Shown here in pieces: positions 9,958 to 21,373 of a DNA stretch of 64,000 nucleotides. The notes beneath the pieces were generated by a model. The model was given only the letters and a program-made list of their open reading frames with translations. It was not told the DNA's origin and did not search any database. The position numbers were made by a program, and so were the translations under genes. The stretch is from Epinephelus fuscoguttatus (lineage: Eukaryota > Chordata > Actinopteri > Perciformes > Serranidae). The stretch covers positions 36,933,822 through 36,997,821 of the forward strand of contig NC_064753.1 in NCBI RefSeq assembly GCF_011397635.1, written 5' to 3'. The stretch's first letter is position 1. Each line of letters opens with the position of its first letter.

Positions 9958-12900
9958 GTGGGGACACTAACACAGATTGGGCACATGATGCACTAATGGA
10001 ACATTTGATATTTTCTTATTTTATTCCACCTATGTTCAGACTGGTAGAAAAGATGTGAAACAATGCAAAGATGTAAGTGTGCAGAAATATCTTTGCCAAG
10101 ACTAAACTGGGTGGTGTGGTAGTTGCCCTGCATTATTCAACCTCTGTTTAATTATGGTGGTTTCTTGGGATTTAAATCACTTTTTCTAGAGGGTGTCAGT
10201 GAAATTGGCATCTTAAACCAGCACCTCAAGAAATACAAAGATTAGTGAAAAACAAGCTATTACAACGTCAAAATTCTTGACTTTAACACATGCACATTCA
10301 TCCATTTATTTCCCTAAAAAATTCCATGACATTCCACTCAAGGACTGTGGACCAACATCTGTAATTTCACATTTCTTTGTAGCTAACTTTCAGGAGATGA
10401 AGAAAGCCACATGAAAGCTTCTTTTTCTTCCAAGCTTCAGACAACATGAACAGAAAGTCCCGACAGCACCAGCTGCAAAATATTTACTGTTACTGTTTTG
10501 AATTAAAAAGAGAAAGATGTATGACTTTCACTTGTTTTCAGGATGAGATCGTCATAATCAGGAATCGGCTGCAGGGGAAGGTGGCTGAGATGGAGAACTT
10601 TGCAGGACATCTGGAGGAAATCTTTCTCACTGTAGAGGTAAATGTCGTCCTCAGAAGACTAAGTTCAGCGAAACAGGTTGTCCTAATGTGTTTTGACAGT
10701 GATTTATTATTTTATGGCTGTGTGAGGGTTTTGGGAATACGTACTTTTTTATTGTTATTTAGTTTTATTAAACTCATAGACAGTAATAAAGTTCAAGATG
10801 TCAGATTTCAGTTTTGTAAGTCCTGGAGGGCCTGAACACATCCATTTCATTCACTGCCTCCCTTGATCTGTCAGCTTTTTCTCTCCATATTTGGTTTAAT
10901 GCACAACACATGTAAATCTCTAACTATGAAATATATGTACAGGAGAATTTTGGCCGTCAGGAGCAGCACTTGGAGCAGCACTACAACGATGTGCTGCAGA
11001 CGTTGTCTCAGCGATATGACGAGAGGGCGGCTGGATTGGAGGATGAGAAAAAAAGCAAGCTGGAGTCCCTGTACAAGCAGCTGCTGGCCTGTGGTCACGC
11101 GATGGATGCCTCCAAGGAGCTCATCGAGACGGCCCAGGAGATTTACCGCAGCCAAGACAAGCGGCTGTTCCTGAAGGTGCCGTAGCTTGTGGTCTTGTAT
11201 GTATTGGATGCAGATTACAGTCACATGCATGATGATAAATGGCTCCAGGAGTTGGTTTAGCCGTCGTAGTCCTGATGTGGGTTTGATTTATTTGTATTTC
11301 TACATTTATTGACTTGGCTTTATTGCTGTCTTTGACCTTTATTGACAGACAGTTATGCCCGCCATTAAAAGGTAATTATGATGCTGCTCAGTAGGTATGC
11401 CGCATGGCGTGACAACTGCACTGACTGTGACTGCAGTGTGACCTCAGGAGACTAACCATTATTGGCACAGGGCTAATATTCATAGTAGGATTATGAGACA
11501 ATGAGTCCCTGGGCACAGATATGCAAAAGGCCCCACCACCACTCTTACACAGGAGCAAGACACACAGACTTTGGTAGTTTGGCCACTTTTTGTTATGTTT
11601 TGAGGACATTTTTTTTGAGCCTCTTCCAGGTCGGCATGTGTTAATTTGAGTGACATTTTGCGTGTAAAGGCCCCCTGACACCTTTGGAACCCCCTGGGCC
11701 TGGTAGGCCTATTCAGTAATCCATCCATGTTGATATTGTGTTTCCAAGTGTGTTGTGCCTGTAGTTTCAGACTAATATTATGTAAGTAGACACATTCGAA
11801 GAGTGACAGTAAATTCTTGGCCTTCGAAAGAAGAGCTTTGACATTAAAATCCGTACCAAAGGTCGACTTCCTAGCTTATTGAAGAGCATTGCAGTTGCTC
11901 AGTTTCCATGACAAATGAGCATCAATACGGAAGACCACAAAATGTTCCAGAAAAAGCTAGAAAGTGGATCTTGAGTTGTTTTTTTGTCAAACTAAATGCA
12001 TTTTGAGTGATTCGAATGAATGGCATGACACAAACTGCTTCACCTTAAATGCTACCTCGTAGTTTTCAGAGCTCATTTTGTTTTTCTTTCAGAATTGAGG
12101 AGTTTGCCAAAGAGGATGTTGACCTCACGTTGTCTACACGTCTGGAGTTTGACACACCACTCGCTGACCTGTCAGATGTCAAAACCATGATGGACTCTAT
12201 CAACGTTGTTCCAGGTAGGGGTAGGCAATACCACAAAATCTGGTTTCAGTTTGATACTATGTAATACAAGGCCAGAATCACTGACATCATTGCCAATACT
12301 TTTTATTATTAAAAGCAGCCTATGAACTTTCATGTAGGTAAGAGCAGTGTGTCATAGTTTATGAGGTGAGTTATCAGTCTGCAGAAGAAAAAGAAAAGAA
12401 AGAAAAATGTCCTCTTTGATTTTACTAACAGTTTATAATGCACTGGTAAAAGCTTTAGTGAAATCTCAGTTTTAAAGTAATTGTTTTATGGATAAGAATT
12501 ATAATAAACAGACCAAAGGTGTCAGTGTTGAGCTGTCATATTGCTTCTTATGTAAACTGCTCATCACAGGTTTAATAATGTTTCTCCAATATAAAAACAG
12601 CTCCATCTGCCCCGGTGATCAACCCCCAGATGCCCAACTCTGCCACCCAGACGTCCCTGCGCGTGTGCTGGAGCTTGTTCTCCGACGACACGGTGGAGTA
12701 CTACGAGCTTTACTACAGACCGGTGCTGGAGGACACACCAGCAGACAGCACCTGTGCACCACCTGGTATGACAAAGAGACACTGGCTGCAGATTCACACT
12801 GCATGATAACACCATCTACTGTTGAAATAGTATCTATTGATGTGGGACTTTGTCTGAAGGTTCCTGGTGACGTGTTTTGATCAGCCACATTTTAAATCTG

Positions 12901-15900
12901 TGCTGGCTTTTCAGTAAGCAAGGTGAACGTGAAGGAGACCCACTGCACCGTGACAGACCTGCTGCCCAATGCTCAGTATGAACTCTGGGTGACTGCTACC
13001 AACACAACAGGCATCAGCCCAGCCAGCGAGAAGGCCTTATACATGACAGGTAATAAAATGTTGCATTCCTGTAACTACACAAGGAGTCGTTAACCCTCTG
13101 AGACCCACCATAGACCTTTTTAGGGGGGACAAGGGATCTTTATGGGGGAGATAGCAGGTTAATAGTATACGCCATACAGAAGTGTTATGCATCATCTGAA
13201 AGCTGGGAATCTGAAGACTTATTTGAGATGCAGCTTGGCACTGTGTCAAGTTTTTCAAGTTATACATCTGTCCTATTCAGGGCTTGATTATGTCTCAGAA
13301 ACTGTTAATGCAATTTTTGGGTTGATACCATCTGTAACACAGATTTGGCGATCAATTTAAGCTTCTTTTCTTTTACATTTGAGGACCGATAAAAATGTCC
13401 CTCCAGAATACCACATTAAGACTCAAAGGCTTTGAGGAACACTGTAGAAAAATCCATGCTGTGATTTGGTATGAAAACTTTCTGTAAGAACTGCATTTTT
13501 TTGGTGATTGCACGGTGAGCACTTCTGTTCTGGAAATTGCTGAGAAACCCCCATATTGTCAATATACCTTTGAAAACCGTCCATCCTCTGCATGCCTTCG
13601 GTCTGTAGTTTGTGGTTGCAAAGTTTCATGTGGCTCTGATTATCTGAGAGGTCACAATAGGTCAATTTATACAGTGATGCCTGTTTCAAAAATGGCTACT
13701 TGGGGACAGACATCACACATGAATAAAATTGGGCTCATTGAGTCTGCAAGAGATGCAGTTTTCCAGCCATATTCAATTTATACAATTCCAAGACTGTTTT
13801 GGAACCCCATATGCAGAAATATTTAAATACAATAGGCGAAAATAAGATATCTGTACTGCATTCAAACAGCTGTGTGTTTTTTGCCACAAACTGCATGGGG
13901 TTAGCATGAAGTGGGCATGTCTGTAAAAAGGGGAGACTTGTGGGTACCCACAGAACCCATTTTGATTCAGGTATCTTGAGGCAAGAGGTCAAGAGACCCC
14001 TGTGAAAAATGGCCACGCCAGTTTTTCCCTCATCAAAATTTAGCCTAATTTTAGAGCGATATTCTTCCTGACAAGCTAGTAAAACATAGTTGGTTCTCAG
14101 CCCGTTCCAGCCTCTGAAAGACACAAATGTTGGCAGAGATCACCGGCAGTTCTGCAGTTGAAATAGTTGTTCTGTTGTCTTTCTCAGGATGTCCCCTAAA
14201 ATGCCTTATGTTTCTATGTTGTAGTCACTTCAGCCTGTTATGATTGATGATGGAGTGAATAAAGTCAAAATGGTTTATTCCTCTCTGTGTCTGTAGTGCC
14301 GTCGCCTCCAGTGATCAAGCAGAGGGAGTGTACGAGCTGTCCAGAGGCTGCTCTGATCCGCTGGGAGTCAGGGAACACCAACCCTGTAGACTCTTACACT
14401 GTGGAGCTCAGTGAGATGGGCACTGATGGAACAGAGAGCGGTATAACTGAGTAAGAGCTGTGTTACTAACATGCACCTACAGCTGACAGATTCAACATAG
14501 AAACAAGCTCAAGATTCAACTGTGCTTTCATTAAGATGTGTCATGTTTTTTAAAGAGTTCACACAAAAATAAACTAAAAATGGCGATGTTATTGGGAAAC
14601 TTCTGTATTTTTGAACCTGGGCCCTTTTTTTCCCATGTTTTGGGAGGGTGCTTTCACACCTGCCCTGTTTGGGTCAGTTCAATCGAACTCAAGTTTGTTT
14701 GCCCCCTGAATGCGGTTTGTTTGGGCAGGTGTGAACACAGCAATCACACTTGGATGTGCACCAAAACAACCAGATCAAGACCTTTTTGAAGATGTGGTCT
14801 CTGTCTGGTTACAAATGAACTCTGGTGCAGTTCGTTTGTTGTGAGAATGTGTTCCGACCTGGATCTGAACCAACTGCAGTCACATGACACATTGTTTGGG
14901 TTAAACATGAGCATGTTACAGTCCTGGAGGATTATTAATGTGTACCTCCTCCTGTACTGCCTTAATATGCACATTCAGCACATCCAATACATCAAAACAT
15001 TGTTTTCTAGTTGGAGCTGCGCCTCGTTTTCAAACTGTATGGTTTGACTAAAATGAACAATGACAGCAATATAGTCCACGATGAGCAGCGCTAAAATCAA
15101 CCTGTGTAGTTGTCCCTCCATTGTGACATTAGAAAGTGTCACACTTATCTTGCAAGTGTACTCTTCTTCAACGTTTGGTTTACTTCCTGGATTTTTCCCA
15201 CATGAAAATTCTGACCAATCGAGAGCAGCTTTCTCGGCAGGCTTTTGATCTGGTCTGCTTGTAAATGCTGCCGTGAGAACACAAACCACCTCTTGGCAAT
15301 TATGCAACAATGTAACAAAATTAGTCCCTAATTCGGACCAAAACAAGACAACTCTAGGTCTGAAAGCACCCTAAGTGACTAATGGAGACAACAGTTTTTG
15401 AAACTGGTCCACTACTGAGAAAGAGCACTGCAGCCGCATCAGCGAAACAGGCTGTAATGTAATCTCCATGGGCAATTGTACACCATCAATTTACGTCGAT
15501 TAAAAGTGTGTTTTTGTAACCGACAGACTCAGATCGTTAATATACGTGTCTGACAACATTACGAAAGGATCCTACAGAATAATTAAACAGTCCGTTTGTT
15601 AGTATGTGTAACCAAGTCTCGCTCAAGGAGAAGTCTTCTTTTAGAAACACTAAGCTAAGCTTTCTGTACACAGCAAACTCTTCCCAGCACTCCTTTCCCC
15701 AATCCTCGCTAACATTTCCGCCATTGTTTTTCCTGCAACAAGTCACCTCTTGCAAGATTTCAGAATGAGACTTCTCCTTGAGCGAGACTTGTTTACAGTA
15801 ACAAACAGACCAAAGGTAAGGGAAAATGTTTCATTTGTCTGTTGGATCCTTTCTGTAACGTTGTCAGACACTTAACAAAAATAAAAATTGGAGCCTGTCA

Positions 15901-18900
15901 GTGGCAAAAACAAACTGTTTTGAAGGATTTAAATTGATGATGTCAGGCTGCAATGTTCTCTCTTTATACAGGACTCATTTCAGAAAGTGTCTCCAGTAGT
16001 CACTTAGATATAAAAACAGGAGAAAATAGTCCAGGTTCAAAAATTGCAAAGTTTCCCTTTAAAACAAAAATGCTCCACTTCAAAGAAGCAGCACCCCCAC
16101 GATGTTTATCTCAACTGGCCCATCCTTTAATAAAGCTTTTGCTTCAATACATCCATAAACAAGCCTGTGTTAGTGCTTGCCTGGGATTTTTTGAGGTCCC
16201 ATGGTTATAGAGCTGCTGAATCAAGACACACTCTGTCCCAGAAAATCTATTCTTAGCCTCAGCTCCTGCAGCACTGTTAGCCTCAGCTAGAATACCGTCC
16301 TCGCGTTTGGGGTCATTTTCATTTTTCATCCGGTCACTTCGGAGAACAGTCAAACCTGTAATTTGAATAATCTGTGTTTTCATGCATAAAGGAGCCTGAA
16401 CTGTATTCACTGAAATGGATCCATGGTGCAAATATGAAAGAGCTCTTAGTTTAACACCTCATTTATCCACCTGGTGTTTCACAAGTTGTGAGACAAGATG
16501 TTATTTCAAGGTCTTACGCTCTGTTAGCGAGATGGAAATTAAAGCCCGTCCCAGAAAGTTGTCATCATTGTGCATTTAGTTTATTCAAAAAGGAAGTGAT
16601 ATCAGCCTTCTGTCCCATTGGTTAATCCTCCAGGTCTATAGTAGCCGTGCCCACCTGTCAGTGTCTGATCCAGCTGCAGACAGGACGCCGTTACCTCATC
16701 TCAGTGAGAGCAGTCAACATTGGCGGGCCCAGCGACAGGAGTGAGGTTATTACCGTCTCCACAACAGGTGAGAGGATCAGCCTGTTCATGGTACTTTTGG
16801 GCAACGGTGGGAGAAGTATTTAAATTATTTACTTAAAGATATACTGTGCAGGATTTTCTGAAAAAAACAAACAAACAAACAAGCAAAAACACAATGTTTA
16901 GATTAATACAGAAGTAATCCCTCTAAACCATGACCCACTGTATGCTTGGTGGTGTTTTTTTTTTTCTGCAGAGACTCTCCTCTGCCTGTAGTTATTTCCT
17001 TCTAATACTCTGTGTTCTTGATGTTCATGGGTGTGTACCCCCACAACGCTCAGGTGAGGTCAGGGCTTTGTAAAAAGGTAGTGACCAGGGGCTGTATTCA
17101 CAAAGCTGCCCAGTACAAAGAGTTGCTCCCAGTGATGAAATTTCTTCTCTCTCCAAACTCTGGATGACAGTGAGATGAAATGCTACAGACTAGACTGTGT
17201 GGGGATAATATTTGTGGTTAATGTGATGAGGGATACGCACACATTTCCCACCGAACACCATAAATAAAATGATCACAACACTAAGATATTTGGAAAACTG
17301 GAAAAATTCAACAGTGCAGCAATAATGACCCGAGTCTGTCTCAACCTCCCATCGGCAGAGTGATCACACTAACAATGACACTTTCACAGTCAGCAGTTCA
17401 TTTCATTTCCACTGGGTGTTCACACCTTGCAGGCTCACAAAGGGGCGTGTCAGTGACAACCAATCACATCTGTTAAAGAATGCATCATACCAAGCAAAGG
17501 GGTCACCCACACCTCCTCACCCAGGTAAAAGTTTCTGTCCCTTCCTTGCTCAGAGTTGCTTTGAAAACTTTCCTAAATCACTCCTAAGCTCCTCCTTACT
17601 AAAAACATTCAGGCTAAGTTTAGGAGCTCTCTGAGAGTGTTCTCAGAATGTTTGTTAATACGTCCATAAAGTGGCAAATTGGCTTTTACTTTCACTTTTG
17701 CTGCCAAGTGTTTACAAACAGTAACTGACAATCCTGCATAGTATGCCTGTAAGTAAAGGTAGCAATACTGATTTATAAAAATATCCGGTATATTGGGTAA
17801 AAGTTCAGAATTTTATTTAAGCATAATCCAGAGGTATCCGCAACAAAATGCACTCAAAGCATCAAAGTAAAAGTACTCAACCCAGCCTCAGGTGACCACT
17901 GAGATTCATCTTTTACAACCCTGTAAAAGACCTGTACGTCCTGAGTTGCAGGTTGGGAACCGCTGCATTAACATGTAAGTGATCAAGGTGCAGCTAATCT
18001 CATATACTGTTAGGTAGTTTAACTTTAAAAATGCATCATATTTTATACACTTGTGCTTTTTGTTTTAGATATAACATTGATCTGAAAAGTGACTACTAAC
18101 TAAAGCTGTTTAATAACTGTAGTGGAGTGGAAGTATAAGTCAAGTTAAAGTTTATTACAGCCTAATATCATGAAGCATACCTTAAAGGGCTGAACAAATA
18201 ATAGTTTTGAATTAATCTCAATTTTATTTTATTAAGTCCAACATCACACAGTGATCACAGCTTTAATCACAGTTTGCCTCAAAGGGCTTTACAGCATTTA
18301 ACACCCTTCTCTCCTTGTATAATTGGCATTAAATTGCCAGTTCAAGTCCCTGTCCACACCAAATATGGAGAGTGGACTGGTCGCTGGAGAGGTGCCAGTT
18401 CGCCTCCTGGGCACTGCCAAGATGCCACTGAGCAAGACACCAAACCCCCAACTGCTCAGGGTGCCTGTTCATGGGCAGGCATCTTTAATGTATAGGTCCT
18501 GTTTGCATGTGTGTGTATTTCAGGCCTGTGTGTATTTCAGGTCTGTGTGTGTATGACAACTGAGGAAAAAACACTGCGTTTCCCCTTTCTTCAAAATGGC
18601 GCCTTAAAATTTTATTAAAGTACTTCAAAATGTATTTAGTCACCTTTCATTCCTACTGCTTTTTATGCTGTTTACCTATTTAGGTACACTGTTCTATCTC
18701 CTGGAGGACACTGCTCATCCCTGCCTGTCCCTCTCTGAAGACGGCTTCACCATCTTCTATGGAGATGAGGAGCTGCCAATCAGCGCGATGGCCTTAGACG
18801 ATAACAACGCCTTCACCAGGTAAAGTATACATGGCTGTGTGTGTGACAGTGAGTAATGGGAACTGTTAAGGTCAGAGTGTAGATGTGTTAAATGTGTGTG

Positions 18901-20637
18901 TGTACAGATGTGTAGCTGTCCTGGGGGACCTGATCCCAGTGCGAGGCAGGCATTACTGGGAAGTTGAGGTGGATGATGGGACGGAATTTCGGATTGGAGT
19001 TGCATCCGAGGACACGGAGAGGAACTCGTACCTTGGAGCCAACAACACCTCCTGGTGCATGAGACACATTCTCACTCCAACCAGGTAACAGTGCACCATC
19101 TCTGTTAACATAGCATCACTGCGGATATTAACTTTAATGTTCTGTTTGGAGACCAGCTGTAAGACAGTTACATACAATAGATTTTCATATGTTTTAAATC
19201 AGATTTGTAACGATTAATCGATTGTCTATTAAATTAATTGCCAAGTAATAGTTTGAGTAAGAAAAAAATAAGTCAAATTCTCTGATTCCATCTTCTTAAA
19301 TGTGAATATTTTCTGGTTTCTTTACTAATTATCTTTGGGTACATACACACAGATAATTTGACAGTGAAAATATTCATCAGTTGCACCCCTACTTTATATC
19401 TCTGATTGGCAGTGACGGTATTTTTACTTTTACACAACACTACTCCTCCCAAATCCCAAATAAGTTGATTAGGATTTCTGTTAATGCAGTTTCATAACCA
19501 TCTGATCCAAAGTGTTCAGTAATGTCACACCACATGATGCAATACTGTACATTTCCTTCTTTGTGAAAGCAAACAAAAGAAATAAATATTTGTACAGCCC
19601 ATAATTTCCAAAACAATAATTTTGTCTTTGTAAAACTTTCCTGGAGCCAAGAAAAGTGATTTAATAATCTGTGACATTATCACAATGTAAAGCAGGGACG
19701 CATGATAACATCAGCAGGTCATCAGCAGGGGAAAAAAAGTTGATACATCTATATCGTTAATGGTCAGATGAGTTGTTGCACGACTGCATATTCAGTGGCC
19801 CGTAAACCCCAGAAGTTCACAAACTTTTTTGGCAAAAGCATCAGTCAAGCAACTCCACTGACATGAACAGATGCCATCTTGTGTTCCTTCTGCACAATGA
19901 TACAGTTTGGTACAAAGAAAATTTATTTCATCTAACTGCTCACAACAAGGTCTGTGGATTAACGTAACCTGGTCCTGATATCTGCAGAGACATTGCTGTT
20001 GAGTTTTCCAACTGTATTTCTTGGCCCATTGTCATCTAGTTCCATCATACTTGAGAGAAGGCAGACATCTGTACAGCCGAAACCTTCAACACTCAGTAAT
20101 TCCAAAACAATCAAGATTGAGAAGTGGCACAACAGGAATGAGGAAAAATGTGTACTTCTATTTTGTGGTCAACTGTCCCTTTGTCATTTCCATAATTTGT
20201 AGTTTTGTTTTATCAAAGTCTGTTTGTGGCAGAGAGAAGGGTTACCACTTTAATACTTTTCCATTTATAGTTTATTAATAGTTAGAGGAAAATAAAAAAA
20301 AAACACTCAAAACATATTTTGGGATTAAATTATTTTTAGACAAACCACTGTGGGGTCTTTGAGTTCCCAGACAATGACTTGTAAATTAAGTTTCAACAAA
20401 ACCCCAGGGTTAAAGTAGCTTTGGTTTTCTGCTCAGTCACTGCATGAAATTTACTTCTCCCCGTTTCTTCTGCACGCTGGGGAAGAACTGGCTTTCATGT
20501 TCACATGACTACACAGACCAAGTAGATGTAGTTCTGATAGCACAATTAGCATGCTGATCCTCCGAGGGACGACTACTGCAGTACACAGAAACTGGGCCAA
20601 GACTTTATTTATAGCCACCAGAAATTTTCCTTTCCTT

Positions 20638-20675
<38 letters not shown>

Positions 20676-21339
20676 CGCATCTGCTCCATGTAAAACTAAG
20701 CCCATTGAAGGTAGAAAAGCCCACAGTTGAATATCTGTGACTTTTATGAGTGTTGCTATGGCAACTCTTCTTGGAACAAAGCAGGACAGTTGAATTGTCA
20801 CATCTAGCAGATCATTCAGTGCGGCATATCACACAAGCCCTGAATGTGGTTTCCATTGTGGGCATCTTCTTGGTGATTCTGCCTACGCACAATTTAACAA
20901 TCACATTTCTCATTTTCTTTAATCTGCAGCCATTTGAAATCCTGCTATTGGCTCATGATTCAGCATCTGCTTTACTTACGGCTGACAGAGTGGGAAAATT
21001 ATCTGGACGGGATGAGAGAAGGAGCTTTATATTTAGAACTTCTCTGCTTTACAACCATGATGTTCACCCTCTTATTTTTTACCCTTTAGGCATAAGTTTG
21101 AGTTCCTGCACAATGGCTGGACTCCTGACCTGAGGATTACTGTGAACCCAGTGCGGATAGGAGTGGCACTGGACTACAACAGGGGAACTCTGTCCTTCTT
21201 TAATGTGGATCTGGAACAACACCTACACACCTTCCAATGTCATTTCCGAAATTATGTCCACCCCTGCTTTGGCCTGGACAACCCAGGAGCTCTTACTGTT
21301 CACAACGGCATAGAGGCTCCCGAGTATGCGTTCATCTGA
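9688..21339 (+). CDS. fsd2: fsd2, fibronectin type III and SPRY domain-containing protein 2
   Basis: Twelve exons join in one frame to about 631 residues (human about 750). Layout: a short acidic N-terminal part with [13 protein letters not shown], like the human N-terminal MDLYD; a coiled coil (about 95-245) with [19 protein letters not shown]3 domain 1 (about 248-348) with [10 protein letters not shown] and [14 protein letters not shown]3 domain 2 (about 349-444) with [10 protein letters not shown]; and a B30.2/SPRY domain (about 450-631) with GRHYWEVEV and [15 protein letters not shown]. In mammals the protein is muscle-enriched and linked to the sarcoplasmic reticulum. The cysteine/histidine zinc-binding segment of human FSD2 before the coiled coil was not found here. 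The start is the first ATG in frame (9688); 9721 is an alternative, and a splice-acceptor-like CCTCCCACAG (9700-9709) lies between them. It converges on khdc4. Confidence 0.93.
10040..10072 (+). CDS. fsd2: Possible 33-nt microexon of fsd2
   Basis: The stretch sits between TATGTTCAG and a consensus GTAAGT donor, is open, and is 11 codons long in phase 0 at both ends, so it can be included or skipped without changing frame. The peptide [11 protein letters not shown] has no match I recognise. It is not counted in the 631-residue model. Confidence 0.3.
10542..10637 (+). CDS. fsd2: fsd2 exon 2 (residues 91-122)
   Basis: 96 nt, phase 0 at both ends, acceptor TTGTTTTCAG, donor GTAAAT. It encodes the start of the coiled coil, [17 protein letters not shown], very close to human FSD2. 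Confidence 0.92.
10943..11176 (+). CDS. fsd2: fsd2 exon 3 (residues 123-200)
   Basis: 234 nt, phase 0 at both ends. It is charged coiled-coil sequence beginning ENFGRQEQ, with [13 protein letters not shown], and ends FLK before a GTGCCG donor. Confidence 0.92.
11349..11371 (+). CDS. fsd2: fsd2 exon 4, a 23-nt microexon
   Basis: Exon 3 ends in phase 0, but exon 5 needs two bases before its first one. This segment, between TTATTGACAG and GTAATT, has exactly the needed length. It encodes TVMPAIK plus two bases of the next arginine, matching the human DAVAMAD segment in length and position. Confidence 0.85.
11430..11735. repeat. Second copy of the 6680-7560 family, without the array
   Basis: It shares GAGTGACATTTTG, AGGCCCCCTGA-like and CAGTAATCCATC blocks in the same order with 7420-7550, and the GGAGCA(A/T)GACACACA block with 6710. 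The tandem array seen in the other copy is missing here. Confidence 0.6.
12093..12214 (+). CDS. fsd2: fsd2 exon 5 (residues 208-249)
   Basis: 122 nt, acceptor TTTCTTTCAG, donor GTAGGG. It ends the coiled coil and contains [16 protein letters not shown], matching the human linker before the first FN3 domain. Confidence 0.92.
12601..12765 (+). CDS. fsd2: fsd2 exon 6, first half of FN3 domain 1
   Basis: 165 nt, phase 1 at both ends. It contains [10 protein letters not shown] and [16 protein letters not shown], with the FN3-type tryptophan. The donor is GTATGA. Confidence 0.93.
12915..13049 (+). CDS. fsd2: fsd2 exon 7, second half of FN3 domain 1
   Basis: 135 nt, phase 1 at both ends. It contains [21 protein letters not shown], the FN3 F-G strand region with its conserved tyrosine. 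The donor is GTAATA. Confidence 0.93.
14297..14450 (+). CDS. fsd2: fsd2 exon 8, first half of FN3 domain 2
   Basis: 154 nt. It contains VPSPPVIK and [18 protein letters not shown], nearly as in human FSD2. It ends GA before GTAAGA. Confidence 0.93.
14646..15371. mobile_element. TIR DNA transposon relic in fsd2 intron
   Basis: Termini GGGTGCTTTCACACCT and AGGTCTGAAAGCACCC are near-perfect inverted repeats, 726 bases apart. On the minus strand it encodes [20 protein letters not shown] and following residues, also found at 27314-27472. The superfamily was not determined. Confidence 0.65.
16634..16767 (+). CDS. fsd2: fsd2 exon 9, second half of FN3 domain 2
   Basis: 134 nt. It contains [23 protein letters not shown], an FN3 F-G strand. 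The acceptor is ATCCTCCAG and the donor GTGAGA. Confidence 0.93.
18243..18560. repeat. Dispersed teleost repeat in fsd2 intron 9
   Basis: Contains GGAGAGTGGACTGG, GGCACTGCCAAGATGCC and CAACTGCTCAGGGTGCCTG, segments I recall from many fish genomes, followed by short TGTGTGTATTTCAGG tandem copies. Assignment is from memory, not a search. Confidence 0.5.
18684..18819 (+). CDS. fsd2: fsd2 exon 10, start of B30.2/SPRY domain (PRY part)
   Basis: 136 nt. It contains [17 protein letters not shown], the PRY-type opening (compare DTCHPWLTISEDG in human). The donor is GTAAAG. Confidence 0.92.
18908..19084 (+). CDS. fsd2: fsd2 exon 11, central SPRY
   Basis: 177 nt. It contains [19 protein letters not shown] and NTSWCMRH, core SPRY strands. 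A TG-rich tract precedes the acceptor TGTGTACAG. Confidence 0.93.
20641..20672 (+). repeat. 32-base poly(A) tract in last fsd2 intron
   Basis: An uninterrupted run of A within the last intron of fsd2. It could be the tail of a retroposed sequence, but no body is recognisable upstream. Confidence 0.8.
21090..21339 (+). CDS. fsd2: fsd2 exon 12, end of SPRY and stop
   Basis: 250 nt including the TGA stop at 21337-21339. It contains [27 protein letters not shown] and [18 protein letters not shown]. Confidence 0.93.
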
Positions 21340-21356
21340 CACCAGCAATTACATCT

Positions 21357-21373
21357 AATAAACATGAAATAAA
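21357..21373 (+). promoter_or_regulatory. fsd2 polyadenylation signals
   Basis: Two AATAAA hexamers (21357-21362 and 21368-21373) lie 18-34 bases after the fsd2 stop, implying a very short 3' UTR. Confidence 0.6.

Noticed and set aside
20451-20801. 116-codon minus ORF with a run of phenylalanine
   Set aside because: The Phe run is the complement of the 32-base poly(A) tract; there is no homology.
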